Positions 1-11,732 of a DNA stretch of 53,810 nucleotides are shown here, in pieces. Source of the stretch: JAHDVS01 sp964370985 (lineage in GTDB: Bacteria > Actinomycetota > Thermoleophilia > Gaiellales > Gaiellaceae); the NCBI GenBank assembly GCA_964370985.1, contig CAYJLE010000020.1:1-53810 (forward strand), given 5' to 3'. Below the pieces are notes generated by a model. That model did no database searches. It was not told the DNA's origin and worked only from the letters and a program-made list of their open reading frames with translations. Position numbers and translations under genes: made by a program. Within the stretch, counting starts at the first letter, position 1, and each line of letters opens with the position of its first letter.

Positions 1-1124
1 TTCGAGATCTTCTTCGACTCGAGGCGCTCGCGCTCGAGCATGTTCAGGAAGTCGGAGTTACCCCCGACGTTCAGCTGCATCGTCCTGTCGAGATGGACGC
101 CGCGCTCGCGGAAGAGGCTCGTGAGGACACGGTGGGCGATTGTGGCGCCGACCTGGGACTTGATGTCGTCGCCGATGATCGGTACGCCCGCGTCCTCGAA
201 GCGCTTGTGCCAGTAGCTCTCCCGCGCGATGAACACGGGCATGCAGTTGACCATCGCGCAGCCGGCCTCGAGGATCTGCTCCGCGTACCACTTGGTCGCC
301 ATCTCGGACCCGACCGGGAGGTAGTTGACGACCACGTCCGTGCGCGTGTCGCGCAGGATCCCGACGATGTCGTCGGTCGGGCCGGGCGCCTTCTCGACGA
401 TCTCGGAGAGGTACTTGCCGATCCCGTCGTGGGTCATCCCGCGGTGGACGGGAACGCCCAGCTTGGGCACGTCCGCGAACTTGATCGTGTTGTTCGGGTG
501 GGCCCAGATCGCCTCCGACACGTCGGCGCCGACCTTGCCCTTGACGACGTCGAAGGCGGCGGTCAGCTCGACGTCCCGGATGTGGTAGCCGCCCAGGTTG
601 ACGTGCATCAGCCCCGGGACGAACGTGTCGTCGGGCGCCTCGCGGTAGTACTGGAGGCCCTGGACGAACGAGTTCGCGCAGTTGCCGACGCCGATGATGG
701 CGACCCGCACCGCGTCCTGCGAGCGCGCCTTGGCGTTGCCCGAGCCATTTCCCTCAGCCATCGTCTCCACTCTCCTTCCGCCCCCGAACGGGACCCGTGT
801 TCGCCGCGCTCCCCCGAGCGGGACGCCGAGCCGGGCGGCCAGCGTCTCGAGGATCACGCGGTTCGTATTGGACTCCTGCGCGAATGCGAACGTCTGGAGC
901 TCGCGCTTCAACTCCGCCGGCAGGCGCAGCAGCACCACGCCGCTGTCGCCCGGCGCCTGCCCCCGGCGGCCGCTCGGCTCGAACCCGACCTCGAACCGGT
1001 CGGCCAGGATGCCGACGGCGACGTCGTTGAGCGTGCTTCGCCGCGCCGCGACCTCGTGTGCGAGCCGTCGCTTGAGCGCGGGCGGCATGCGGACGAGGAC
1101 GCTCGTGAGCTGGCGCTTCGCCAT
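1..1124 (-). CDS. ino1: Inositol-3-phosphate synthase (3' end off window) with in-frame tandem RHH N-terminal region
   Basis: Converts glucose 6-phosphate to inositol 3-phosphate with NAD, the first step of inositol lipid synthesis. The synthase part begins at an ATG at 761 and shows the NAD-binding motif VGVGNCANS-like (read as GVGNCANSFVQG), then GDDIKSQVGAT and NVGGNSDFLNML; about 253 residues are visible and the C-terminus is cut by the window edge. The same frame is open upstream, without any stop, to an ATG at 1124; the preceding in-frame codon pair contains a TAG at 1128-1130. That adds 121 residues with two RHH-like units. Either a fusion is made from 1124, or a short form starts at 761, where AAGGAG and GGAG lie just upstream, or both. 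Synthase identity is certain; the true start is not. Confidence 0.9.
   Translation of the reverse strand, partial: MAKRQLTSVLVRMPPALKRRLAHEVAARRSTLNDVAVGILADRFEVGFEPSGRRGQAPGDSGVVLLRLPAELKRELQTFAFAQESNTNRVILETLAARLGVPLGGARRTRVPFGGGRRVETMAEGNGSGNAKARSQDAVRVAIIGVGNCANSFVQGLQYYREAPDDTFVPGLMHVNLGGYHIRDVELTAAFDVVKGKVGADVSEAIWAHPNNTIKFADVPKLGVPVHRGMTHDGIGKYLSEIVEKAPGPTDDIVGILRDTRTDVVVNYLPVGSEMATKWYAEQILEAGCAMVNCMPVFIARESYWHKRFEDAGVPIIGDDIKSQVGATIAHRVLTSLFRERGVHLDRTMQLNVGGNSDFLNMLERERLESKKIS
762..1124 (-). other. Tandem ribbon-helix-helix DNA-binding region fused in frame to Ino1
   Basis: This 121-residue stretch contains two similar units. Unit 1 (about residues 5-48) has a short strand LTSVLVRMP followed by ALKRRLAHEV and a second helix LNDVAVGILADRF. 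Unit 2 (about 63-104) repeats the pattern with VVLLRLPAELKREL and TNRVILETLAARLG. Strand-helix-helix units with a P-x-x-L-K/R start are typical of Arc/CopG/MetJ-type RHH repressors, and two in one chain resemble the TraY arrangement. A linker rich in Gly/Arg (VPLGGARRTRVPFGGG) joins it to the synthase. A role as autorepressor is inference from the repeat just upstream. Confidence 0.65.
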
Positions 1125-1128
1125 CTGC

Positions 1129-1144
1129 TATCAGTATATCAGTA
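1129..1144 (-). promoter_or_regulatory. Tandem 8-bp repeat overlapping a -10 box; candidate RHH operator and leaderless promoter
   Basis: Two perfect head-to-tail copies of TATCAGTA (plus strand) occupy 1129-1136 and 1137-1144. On the minus strand they contain TATACT, a near-consensus -10 hexamer ending 8 nt before the ATG at 1124, so transcription would start at or next to the start codon. RHH repressors commonly bind short tandem repeats (met boxes are 8 bp), so occupancy here would block the promoter. Binding itself is inferred. Confidence 0.55.
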
Positions 1145-1145
1145 G

Positions 1146-1165
1146 GGGCGGGTCATGACCCGCCC
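1146..1165. repeat. Dispersed palindromic repeat, copy 1; possible terminator
   Basis: GGGCGGGTCATGACCCGCCC is a perfect 20-bp palindrome preceded by TAG. Three related copies occur at 23138-23159, 23291-23310 and 35924-35943. This copy lies 16 nt beyond the stop of the CDP-alcohol phosphatidyltransferase and upstream of the RHH-ino1 promoter, so it could end the upstream transcript. It has no T tract. Confidence 0.7.
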
Positions 1166-1180
1166 GCGCACGCTCGTCGC

Positions 1181-1846
1181 TCAGAGCTGTGGCGGCGAGT
1201 CGTGACCCGCGCCGGTGCCCTGCGCGAGCTGGCGGCGGACCGAGAGGATCCGCTGCACGACGGTGATCCACGCGGTGGCGGCGAGGAAGACCACGGCCCA
1301 GGGGAGGCCGCCGACCGAGGCGAGGCCGAGGCCGATGCAGATCACCGCGACGCGCTCGGCGCGGCTGCCGAGCCCGACGTCGCCCTTCAACCCGAGCACC
1401 TCGGCCCGGGCCCGCGTGTAGCTGACGAGGAAGGAGCCGCTGATCGCGGCGATCGCGGCCGCCACCGCCCACTCCTGGCCGTCTCGCATGAACACGAGCG
1501 CGATCGCGCCGAGCATGAACGCCTCGCCGACCCGGTCCAGGGTGGAGTCGAGGAAGGCCCCGAACGGCGTCCCCTTGCCGCCGGCCCGGGCGAGCGCGCC
1601 GTCGAGGATGTCGAGCAACGAGCCGGCCAGGAACACGAGCGAGCCGACGATGAAGAGCCACCAGGCCCGGTACTCGAAGTAGACGATCGCCGAGCCCGCG
1701 ATGCAGAGCGCGAGCCCGGAGAGCGAGAGCATGTCCGGCGTCAGCGACGTCTGCCCGAGCTGCTGCATCGAGCGCAGCGCGAGCCGGCGGGCCTCCCCGG
1801 TGTAGGCGTTCTTGACGCGGTTGATCGCGGTCGGTCGGGTGCTCAT
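1181..1846 (-). CDS. CDP-alcohol phosphatidyltransferase, probable phosphatidylinositol-phosphate synthase
   Basis: Membrane enzyme that transfers a phosphatidyl group from CDP-diacylglycerol to an alcohol. The 221-residue protein has the family signature D79-x2-D82-G83-x2-A86-R87, then G96-x3-D100-x3-D104, which binds metal and CDP, and about five to six hydrophobic segments. Its position directly upstream of inositol-3-phosphate synthase makes inositol phosphate the likely acceptor, giving phosphatidylinositol phosphate as in the mycobacterial PgsA1 pathway; acceptor choice is inference. A TAGCCT hexamer ends 10 nt before the ATG. The stop is followed by a strong palindrome. Confidence 0.87.
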   Translation of the reverse strand: MSTRPTAINRVKNAYTGEARRLALRSMQQLGQTSLTPDMLSLSGLALCIAGSAIVYFEYRAWWLFIVGSLVFLAGSLLDILDGALARAGGKGTPFGAFLDSTLDRVGEAFMLGAIALVFMRDGQEWAVAAAIAAISGSFLVSYTRARAEVLGLKGDVGLGSRAERVAVICIGLGLASVGGLPWAVVFLAATAWITVVQRILSVRRQLAQGTGAGHDSPPQL

Positions 1847-1883
1847 CGCGGGGGAGAGGCTACCAGCCTCGCGGACGGCTCTC

Positions 1884-2660
1884 CTACGGTGCGATCAGAC
1901 GGTCGAGTGCCGCCTCGCGCCGCCGTGCGGTCTCCGCCCAGAGCACGATCGAGGTCGCGAGCGCGGCCAGGCCGATGCCGGCGGCGACATCGAGCCAGTA
2001 GTGGTTCGCGGTCGCCATGACCGTGAACCAGACCCAGCTCGGCCAGAGCGTCCAGAGGAGCTTCGCGGCGCGGGAGGCGACAAGGCCCGTCATGAAGAAG
2101 CCGAGGATCAGGGCGTCGGCCGCGTGGATGCTCGGCATCGCCGCGAACTGGTTCGAGGCGAGCTGGACGAAGCCGCTGCCGTGGTTGAGGGTCGCCGACG
2201 CTGCCAGCGTGTCGACGAAGCCGAGCTCTGGGAAGAGCCGCGGCGGGGCGGTGGGCATCAACACGAAGCCGACGAGCGCGAGCATGTTCGCGAGCAGGAG
2301 GATGTTGCGTACCCGCAGGAACGAGCCGTTGCGGAAGAAGTAGATCCACAGGAGGGTGATGCCGACGACCGTGAACTGGGAGTTCCAGTAGGTCCAGTTG
2401 ACCGCCTGCACGATCCAGTCGCCCGCGGAAAGCACGACCCGCTGGATGTCGAGCTCGACGAGAGAGTGGAGTCTCTGCTCGAAGTCGACGATGAGCCGCC
2501 CGTTGTGGAACGCCTCCCAGGTCCCGCGGTCGGCGACGCCGCGGGCGAGCTGGTAGGCAAGCAGGAACCCGAGCCAGATCCCGAGCTGGAGCAGGAAGTC
2601 GCCCCAGCCGCGCGGAAGCGCACGGCCGGCCCGCGTCACCTGTGCAGAGAGCCCCCGCAT
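1884..2660 (-). CDS. PAP2-superfamily membrane phosphatase, Aur1/inositolphosphotransferase-like
   Basis: A 258-residue polytopic protein with about six hydrophobic segments. The PAP2 motifs are present: PTAPPR at 136-141, PSIHAAD at 176-182, and H220 with D224 in NHYWLDVAAG, which supply the phospho-histidine chemistry. The long PTAPPR form is typical of the Aur1/Ipt1-like branch acting on inositol phospholipids. It lies 37 nt upstream of the CDP-alcohol phosphatidyltransferase on the same strand. A reasonable inference is that it dephosphorylates phosphatidylinositol phosphate or transfers a head group. The exact substrate cannot be read from sequence. A TAGCAT box ends 12 nt before the ATG. 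Confidence 0.78.
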   Translation of the reverse strand: MRGLSAQVTRAGRALPRGWGDFLLQLGIWLGFLLAYQLARGVADRGTWEAFHNGRLIVDFEQRLHSLVELDIQRVVLSAGDWIVQAVNWTYWNSQFTVVGITLLWIYFFRNGSFLRVRNILLLANMLALVGFVLMPTAPPRLFPELGFVDTLAASATLNHGSGFVQLASNQFAAMPSIHAADALILGFFMTGLVASRAAKLLWTLWPSWVWFTVMATANHYWLDVAAGIGLAALATSIVLWAETARRREAALDRLIAP

Positions 2661-2707
2661 CGCGAGGCTCCAATGCTACCGACTGGTGAAGGGGAATCGG
2701 GACGTCG

Positions 2708-3712
2708 TCAGCCGCCGATCCGCGACATCTCGACCTTCGAGAGCACGGCGGTATGGCTCGAACGCACCTCCGAGTAGCGGTCGTCGCGGCGGCCCCAGAT
2801 CGCGGCGACCGCGTCGGCCAGCTCCCGGTCGGTGGCGCCCCCGCGCAGGAGCGCTCGGAGGTCGTGCCCCCGCGCGGCGAACAGGCAGGTGTAGAGGCGT
2901 CCCTCCGCCGAGAGCCGGGCGCGCGTGCAGTCCCCGCAGAACGGCTGCGTGACGGACGCGATCACGCCGATCTCGCCGCCACCGTCGCGGTAGCGCCAGC
3001 GGCGCGCGACCTCGCCCGGGTAGTTGGGCGCGACCGGGTCGAGCGGCAGCTCGGCCTCGACCGTCGCCAGGATCTCGGTTGCCGGGACGACGTCGTCGAG
3101 CCGCCAGCCGTTGGTCGTGCCGACGTCCATGAACTCGATGAAGCGCAGGACGTGGCCGGTGCCGTGGAAGTGGCGGGCCATCGGCAGGACCGAGTCCTCG
3201 TTGACCCCCCGCTTGACCACCATGTTCACCTTCACGGGTGCGAGCCCCGTCGCGGCGGCCGCCTCGATCCCCTCGAGCACCCGCTCGACGGGGAAGTCGA
3301 CGTCGTTCATGGCCCGGAACGTCGCGTCGTCGAGCGAGTCCAGGCTGACCGTCACGCGCGCGAGGCCGGCGCTCGCGAGCGCCGGCGCCCGCCGCGGCAA
3401 GAGCGACCCGTTCGTCGTCATCGTCAGCTCGACTCCCGGGATCGCGGCCAGCATGGCGACGAGCGTCTCGACGTCGCGGCGCAGCAGCGGCTCGCCGCCC
3501 GTCAGGCGGATCTTCTCGACCCCCAGGGAGGCGAACAGGCGCGCGAGGCGGACGATCTCCTCGAACGAGAGGAGCTGGTCGCGGTGCAGGAACTCGTAGC
3601 CGCGGCCGAACACCTCCCGCGGCATGCAGTACGTGCAGCGGAAGTTGCAGCGGTCGGTGACCGAGATACGCAGGTCGTGCAGGGGCCGGGAGAGCGTGTC
3701 GAGCGGTCCCAT
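2708..3712 (-). CDS. moaA: GTP 3',8-cyclase MoaA (molybdenum cofactor synthesis)
   Basis: Radical SAM enzyme that, with MoaC, turns GTP into cyclic pyranopterin monophosphate. The N-terminal cluster motif is C22-x3-C26-x2-C29 (CNFRCTYC), with TGGEP for SAM binding; the C-terminal 4Fe-4S ligands are C259, C262 and C276 in CGDCTRARLSAEGRLYTC. It ends in the conserved Gly-Gly tail. Length (334 aa) is normal. No other molybdopterin gene is adjacent. A TAGCCT hexamer at 3720-3725 (minus strand) lies 7 nt before the ATG, which points to a leaderless transcript. Confidence 0.96.
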   Translation of the reverse strand: MGPLDTLSRPLHDLRISVTDRCNFRCTYCMPREVFGRGYEFLHRDQLLSFEEIVRLARLFASLGVEKIRLTGGEPLLRRDVETLVAMLAAIPGVELTMTTNGSLLPRRAPALASAGLARVTVSLDSLDDATFRAMNDVDFPVERVLEGIEAAAATGLAPVKVNMVVKRGVNEDSVLPMARHFHGTGHVLRFIEFMDVGTTNGWRLDDVVPATEILATVEAELPLDPVAPNYPGEVARRWRYRDGGGEIGVIASVTQPFCGDCTRARLSAEGRLYTCLFAARGHDLRALLRGGATDRELADAVAAIWGRRDDRYSEVRSSHTAVLSKVEMSRIGG

Positions 3713-3840
3713 CGCCCGAAGGCTAGCGCGCCGACGCCCGGGAAGGATCTGCTATAAGCAGACTTAGATTTTCTATCAAGGTAGGTGTGGGCTGCCGGGA
3801 CGGCGTCCACTCGATCCGAACGGCCAGGAGGCAGCGCAGC
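3713..3840. promoter_or_regulatory. Divergent moaA/dnaK control region with inverted repeat
   Basis: This 128-bp region holds a perfect inverted repeat TCTGCT-ATA-AGCAGA at 3748-3762, whose centre reads as a TATAAG -10-like box on the plus strand, followed by an A/T-rich tract. CTTAGATTTTCTATCAAG at 3763-3780 has CTT...AAG ends like the HspR-binding HAIR element (CTTGAGT-N7-ACTCAAG), but the spacing is 3 nt short and the inner bases differ, so HspR binding here is only possible. The dnaK ribosome site AGGAGG lies at 3827-3832. Confidence 0.4.
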
Positions 3841-5744
<1,904 letters not shown>

Positions 5745-5748
<4 letters not shown>

Positions 5749-6266
5749 CCGGCGACGTCCCGTCCGAGGTCGGGCCGGCCGAACGGGTCGCCGAGCTCGA
5801 GCGGCTGCTCGCCGACGCGGAGGCCGGGCGCGACGAGTACCTGGCCGACCTGCAGCGTCTGGCGGCCGAGTTCGACAACTTCCGCAAGCGGACGGCCCGT
5901 GATCAGGAGAGCCTGGTCGCGCGCGCCCACGAGCGTCTCGTCCGCGAGCTGCTGCCGGTTCTCGACGACCTCGAGCGGGCGCTCGAGGCCGCCTCCCTGC
6001 ACGAGGAGGCGAAGCTCGAGGAGGGCGTCGCTCTCGTCGGGCGGCAGCTTCGCGACACGCTCGCCGGCGAAGGCCTGCTCGAGATCGACACCGACGGCCA
6101 GTTCGACCCGCACGTCCACGAGGCCCTGCTCGCCCAGCCGTCCGAGGCGGAGGAGGGCGCGATCATCCAGGTGCTCCAGCGGGGCTACCGGCTCGGCGAT
6201 CGCGTGCTCAGGCCCGCCCGGGTCGTCGTCTCGCAGGGCCTCGAGGAGGCGCGGGCGGCCGAGTGA
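5745..6266 (+). CDS. grpE: Nucleotide exchange factor GrpE
   Basis: Dimeric exchange factor that releases ADP from DnaK. The 173-residue protein has a coiled-coil N-terminal half (AELERLLADAEAGRDEYLADL) and the family hallmark EFDNFRKRTARDQE, then a C-terminal beta domain ending in LQRGYRLGDRVLRPARVVVSQG. It starts at a GTG overlapping the dnaK stop by 4 nt (GTGA), which implies translational coupling. Confidence 0.97.
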
Positions 6267-6273
6267 TCCCTCG

Positions 6274-7350
6274 ATGAAGGACCCGTACGACACCCTCGGC
6301 GTCGCGAAGGACGCCTCCCAGGACGAGGTCAAGAAGGCCTACCGCAAGCTGGCCCGCCGCTACCACCCCGACCGCAACCCGGACGACCCGGCAGCGGAGG
6401 AGCGGTTCAAGGAGGTCCAGGGCGCCTACGACGTGCTGGGCGATCCCGACAAGCGCGCGCACTACGACCGGGTCGGGCCGCGGCTGTTCACGGGCGCGCC
6501 CGGGGCCGGCGACGGCGCCTTCCGTTTCGAGGGGGTCGACCTCGGAGACCTGTTCGGCAACCTCTTCGGCGGTGGGGGAGGGGGCCGTCGCACCGCCCGC
6601 GCACACCGCGGCCGCGACGTCGAGGCCGCCGTGGGCCTCTCGTTCGAGGACTCGCTCCAGGGTGCCACGGTCAGCGTCCCGGTCGAGCTCGAGGTCGAGT
6701 GCGACGTCTGCCGCGGGACGGGCGCGGAGCCGGGGACGCGCCCGGTCGTGTGTCCCGAGTGCGTCGGCCGCGGGGTCGTCTCCCAGAGCCAGGGGCTGTT
6801 CGCGCTCTCGCAACCCTGCCCGCGCTGCGCCGGCAACGGCACCGTGGTCGAGAAGCCGTGCCCGGGCTGCTCGGGCGCCGGGCGCGTGCGGCGGCTGAAG
6901 CGCTACCAGGTGAAGATCAAGCCAGGCGTAAGGGACGGCACGCGGATCCGCCTGGCCGGCAAGGGGGAGCCCGGGTACGGAGGCGGCCCGCCGGGCGACC
7001 TCTACGTCACCACGCGCGTGGCCGCGTCGCCGCTGTACCAGCGCCGCGGCGCCGACCTCGTGCTCGACGTGCCCGTCACCTACGCGGAGGCGGCGCTCGG
7101 CGCGTCCGTCGACGTCCCGACTCCGGACGGGCCGATCGCGCTCAAGGTGCCGGCCGGGTCCCAGGACGGCAAGCTCCTGCGCGTGCGCGGCAAGGGCGCT
7201 CCGAAGCTCAACGGCACCGACCGCGGCGACCTGCTCGCGCGGCTGCACGTGTCCGTCCCGACGAAGCTGACGAAGGCCGAGCGAGAGGCGATCGAGAACC
7301 TGCAGCGGGTCTCGCACGAGAACCCCCGCGAGGCGTTCGCGAGCAGGTAA
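6274..7350 (+). CDS. dnaJ: Co-chaperone DnaJ (Hsp40)
   Basis: Delivers substrates to DnaK and stimulates its ATPase. The 358-residue protein has a J domain with HPD at 31-33, a Gly/Phe stretch (LFGNLFGGGGGG), four zinc-binding repeats (CDVCRGTG, CPECVGRG, CPRCAGNG, CPGCSGAG) and a C-terminal substrate domain. The ATG lies 7 nt after the grpE stop and the conserved KDPYDTLGV begins immediately. Confidence 0.97.
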   Translation: MKDPYDTLGVAKDASQDEVKKAYRKLARRYHPDRNPDDPAAEERFKEVQGAYDVLGDPDKRAHYDRVGPRLFTGAPGAGDGAFRFEGVDLGDLFGNLFGGGGGGRRTARAHRGRDVEAAVGLSFEDSLQGATVSVPVELEVECDVCRGTGAEPGTRPVVCPECVGRGVVSQSQGLFALSQPCPRCAGNGTVVEKPCPGCSGAGRVRRLKRYQVKIKPGVRDGTRIRLAGKGEPGYGGGPPGDLYVTTRVAASPLYQRRGADLVLDVPVTYAEAALGASVDVPTPDGPIALKVPAGSQDGKLLRVRGKGAPKLNGTDRGDLLARLHVSVPTKLTKAEREAIENLQRVSHENPREAFASR

Positions 7351-7353
7351 CGG

Positions 7354-7715
7354 ATGGACGATCGTCCCCGCTACATGATCTCCGTCGCCGCCGACCTCGT
7401 GGGCATGCATCCGCAGACGCTGCGGGTGTACGAGGCGAGGGGACTCGTCCGCCCCCGGCGGACGGCCGGCAACACGCGCCTCTACTCGGATCTGGACGTT
7501 GCGCGTCTGCACACGATCCAGCGCCTGATCTGCGAGCTCGGGCTCAACCTCGCCGGGGTCGAGCGGGTGATGGCGCTCGAGGACGAGGTCTCCCGGCTGA
7601 ACGCCCGCGTTGCCCGGCTCGAGCGCGATGTCCGCGACGCCGTCGATCGCACGCACCGCCAGTACCGGCGGGAGCTCGTGCTGTACGAGAAGCCACCGCT
7701 GCCAGCGAGGAGGAT

Positions 7716-7734
<19 letters not shown>
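7354..7734 (+). CDS. hspR: Heat shock repressor HspR, MerR family
   Basis: Autorepressor of the dnaK operon in actinobacteria, acting with DnaK as co-repressor. The 126-residue protein has a MerR-type winged helix at about 7-75 (YMISVAADLVGMHPQTLRVYEARGLVRP), followed by a coiled coil. Only 3 nt separate it from the dnaJ stop. Its last 19 nt overlap the clpB start, so repressor and ClpB are produced from one transcript. No perfect HAIR operator was found upstream of dnaK. Confidence 0.93.
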
Positions 7735-10190
<2,456 letters not shown>

Positions 10191-10202
10191 GCTGGCGCGC
10201 CC

Positions 10203-10886
10203 GTGGCGACGGTCGAGGCTCCGGACATCCACCGCCCGCTGCGGCTCGCGGAGCTGCTGGCTGCCAGCGTGCGCATCTTCGGCGAGCGCGGGTGGGCGTT
10301 GCTCGCCATCGGCGGCCTCGAGGCGCTCGTGTTCGTCGGGGCGAACGCGCTGCCGGCCGTTCCCGGGCTCGCCGTGCTCGCGATCACGTTCGCGGTCGCG
10401 TTCGCGGTCGTGTCTCGAATCGTCGCGGGGGACGGGTTGCGATCCGCATGGCTGAGCGCCGGCCGGAACCTGCCGGTGCTGCTCCTGCTCGGCTTCGTCG
10501 TCGCGATCCCCTTCTACCTCGGCTTCGTCGCCGGGCTGCTCCTGCTCATCTTCTCCGCCGGCTGGCTCGGGCTCACGGCGTTCTCCGTCCCCGCGGCGAT
10601 GGTGGAGACGCCGGCCGACCCGAGCTGGCCCGGGCGGGCGCGGCACGCGCTCGTCCGCACGATCACCCTCGCGCGGGCCGACTTCGTCCACGCCGCGGGG
10701 GTGTCGGCGGCGCTGCTCGTCGTCTACGTCCTCTTCAGCATCCTGCTCGCCGGCGCGCTGCGCGGCTACGCCGACAACACGCGTCTCGTCGCGCAGGCGC
10801 TCGCGCAGATCCCGCTCGCGCCGTTCTTCTTCGTGGGTCTGAGCGTGCTCTACTTCGAGCAGTCGGCGCGCGAGCGCGAGCAATGA
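10203..10886 (+). CDS. Polytopic membrane protein of unknown function
   Basis: A 227-residue protein with five or six hydrophobic segments, for example LLAIGGLEALVFVGANAL, FAVAFAVVSRIVAG, VLLLLGFVVAIPFYLGFVAG and a final SLVALAQIPLAPFFFVGLSVLYF-like stretch. It resembles the many actinobacterial DUF-type integral membrane proteins, but I do not recognise a family with certainty. It starts with GTG 12 nt after clpB; TAGGCT ends 9 nt before the start. The stop overlaps the next gene by 4 nt, so the two are probably translated together. Confidence 0.72.
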   Translation: MATVEAPDIHRPLRLAELLAASVRIFGERGWALLAIGGLEALVFVGANALPAVPGLAVLAITFAVAFAVVSRIVAGDGLRSAWLSAGRNLPVLLLLGFVVAIPFYLGFVAGLLLLIFSAGWLGLTAFSVPAAMVETPADPSWPGRARHALVRTITLARADFVHAAGVSAALLVVYVLFSILLAGALRGYADNTRLVAQALAQIPLAPFFFVGLSVLYFEQSAREREQ

Positions 10887-11098
10887 CCGAGTCGCCCCGC
10901 CTGCCCGCGTGGCTCGTCGCCGAGGTCGCGAGCTGGCCCCAGGACGCGTGGGGCGTGCACCAGGCGCGCCTGCTTCTGCGCGACGGGCGCGTGATCGAGC
11001 CGGTCGCGATCCTGCCGAGCGGCGACATCGTCGGCTGGGGCGAAGCGGGGGAGGTCTCGCTCGAGGCGGACGACATCGTCGCGATCGAGCCCTCCTAG
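10883..11098 (+). CDS. Small conserved-looking protein, unknown function
   Basis: A 71-residue soluble protein starting at an ATG that overlaps the stop of the preceding membrane protein (ATGA). It contains beta-rich phrases such as ARLLLRDGRVIEPVAILPSGDIVGWG and ends DIVAIEPS. No catalytic motif is visible. The perfect palindrome CCCTCCTAGGAGGG at 11090-11103 spans its stop codon. Confidence 0.6.
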   Translation: MTESPRLPAWLVAEVASWPQDAWGVHQARLLLRDGRVIEPVAILPSGDIVGWGEAGEVSLEADDIVAIEPS

Positions 11099-11103
11099 GA
11101 GGG
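11090..11103. promoter_or_regulatory. 14-bp palindrome at the end of the small gene, upstream of a -10 box
   Basis: CCCTCCTAGGAGGG is perfectly palindromic and is followed directly by TACGAT (11104-11109), a -10-like hexamer 6 nt before an ATG at 11116. It may be an operator or a short stem-loop. No function can be assigned from sequence alone. Confidence 0.35.
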
Positions 11104-11115
11104 TACGATCGCGAG

Positions 11116-11187
11116 ATGGTCGGCCCTCGACGCAACGGCTCGCGGCATCGCGCGATCTCCGGCCGCACCGGGGGCGAACGGAGGTGA
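11116..11187 (+). CDS. Possible 23-residue leader peptide ahead of dsbB
   Basis: ATG at 11116 to TGA at 11185-11187 encodes a very basic 23-residue peptide (starts MVGPRRNGSR, ends GGERR). The ATG sits 6 nt after TACGAT, so it would be the first codon of a leaderless mRNA, and its stop overlaps the GTG of the DsbB-like gene. It could couple translation to dsbB. Coding capacity this short could also be chance. Confidence 0.3.
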   Translation: MVGPRRNGSRHRAISGRTGGERR

Positions 11188-11732
11188 CGCACGCCGTCGT
11201 CGTCGCGCTGGCGTTCCTCGGCATCGTCGGCCAGGTGCTCGTCGGGCTGCTGCTGGTCGGCGGCCTCGCCTGGCTCGCGGGCGCCCGTGCGCCGCTCGAC
11301 GCGGTGCGGGCGGCGATCGAGGGTCACGAGCTCCTGCTCGCCTTCATCGTCGCGGCCATCGCCACGGGCGGAAGCCTCTTCTTCTCCGAGGCGGCCGGTT
11401 TCGTGCCCTGCGAGCTCTGCTGGTTCCAGCGTATCGCGATGTATCCGCTCGTCGTGACGACGATCCTCGCCTTCCGCTTTCGCGACCGTGGCGCCGCCCG
11501 CTACCTGCTGCCGCTGCCGGTTGCCGGCGCCGGCGTCTCCGTCTACCACCTCCTCGTCGAGAACGGCGTGGTCGAGCAGACGCAGGCTTGCCTCACCTCG
11601 GCGCCCGGCGGCTGTGCCACCAGGTGGGTCGACGAGTTCGGCTACGTGACGATCCCGACCCTGGCCCTCACCGCCTTCGCTCTCGTCTTCGCTCTCCTCC
11701 TCAGCGCCGCCCGGGGCGCGGGCAGGCCGTGA
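11184..11732 (+). CDS. dsbB: DsbB/BdbC-like disulfide bond formation membrane protein
   Basis: Re-oxidises a thioredoxin-like extracytoplasmic disulfide donor and passes electrons to quinone. The 182-residue protein has about five hydrophobic segments, the first redox pair CELC in VPCELCWFQR, and a second pair C...C in QACLTSAPGGCATRW, the DsbB layout. The GTG start overlaps the stop of a short upstream reading frame, with GGAGG almost abutting it, so a slightly later start is possible. The next gene overlaps its stop by 4 nt. Confidence 0.87.
   Translation: MTHAVVVALAFLGIVGQVLVGLLLVGGLAWLAGARAPLDAVRAAIEGHELLLAFIVAAIATGGSLFFSEAAGFVPCELCWFQRIAMYPLVVTTILAFRFRDRGAARYLLPLPVAGAGVSVYHLLVENGVVEQTQACLTSAPGGCATRWVDEFGYVTIPTLALTAFALVFALLLSAARGAGRP

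Noticed and set aside
3763..3780. HAIR operator for HspR
   Set aside because: Only the outer CTT and AAG and a few inner bases match; the spacing is three short. It is kept only as a weak resemblance.
3787..3840. Longer DnaK starting at GTG 3787
   Set aside because: The additional 18 residues are not conserved, and AGGAGG is placed for the ATG at 3841.
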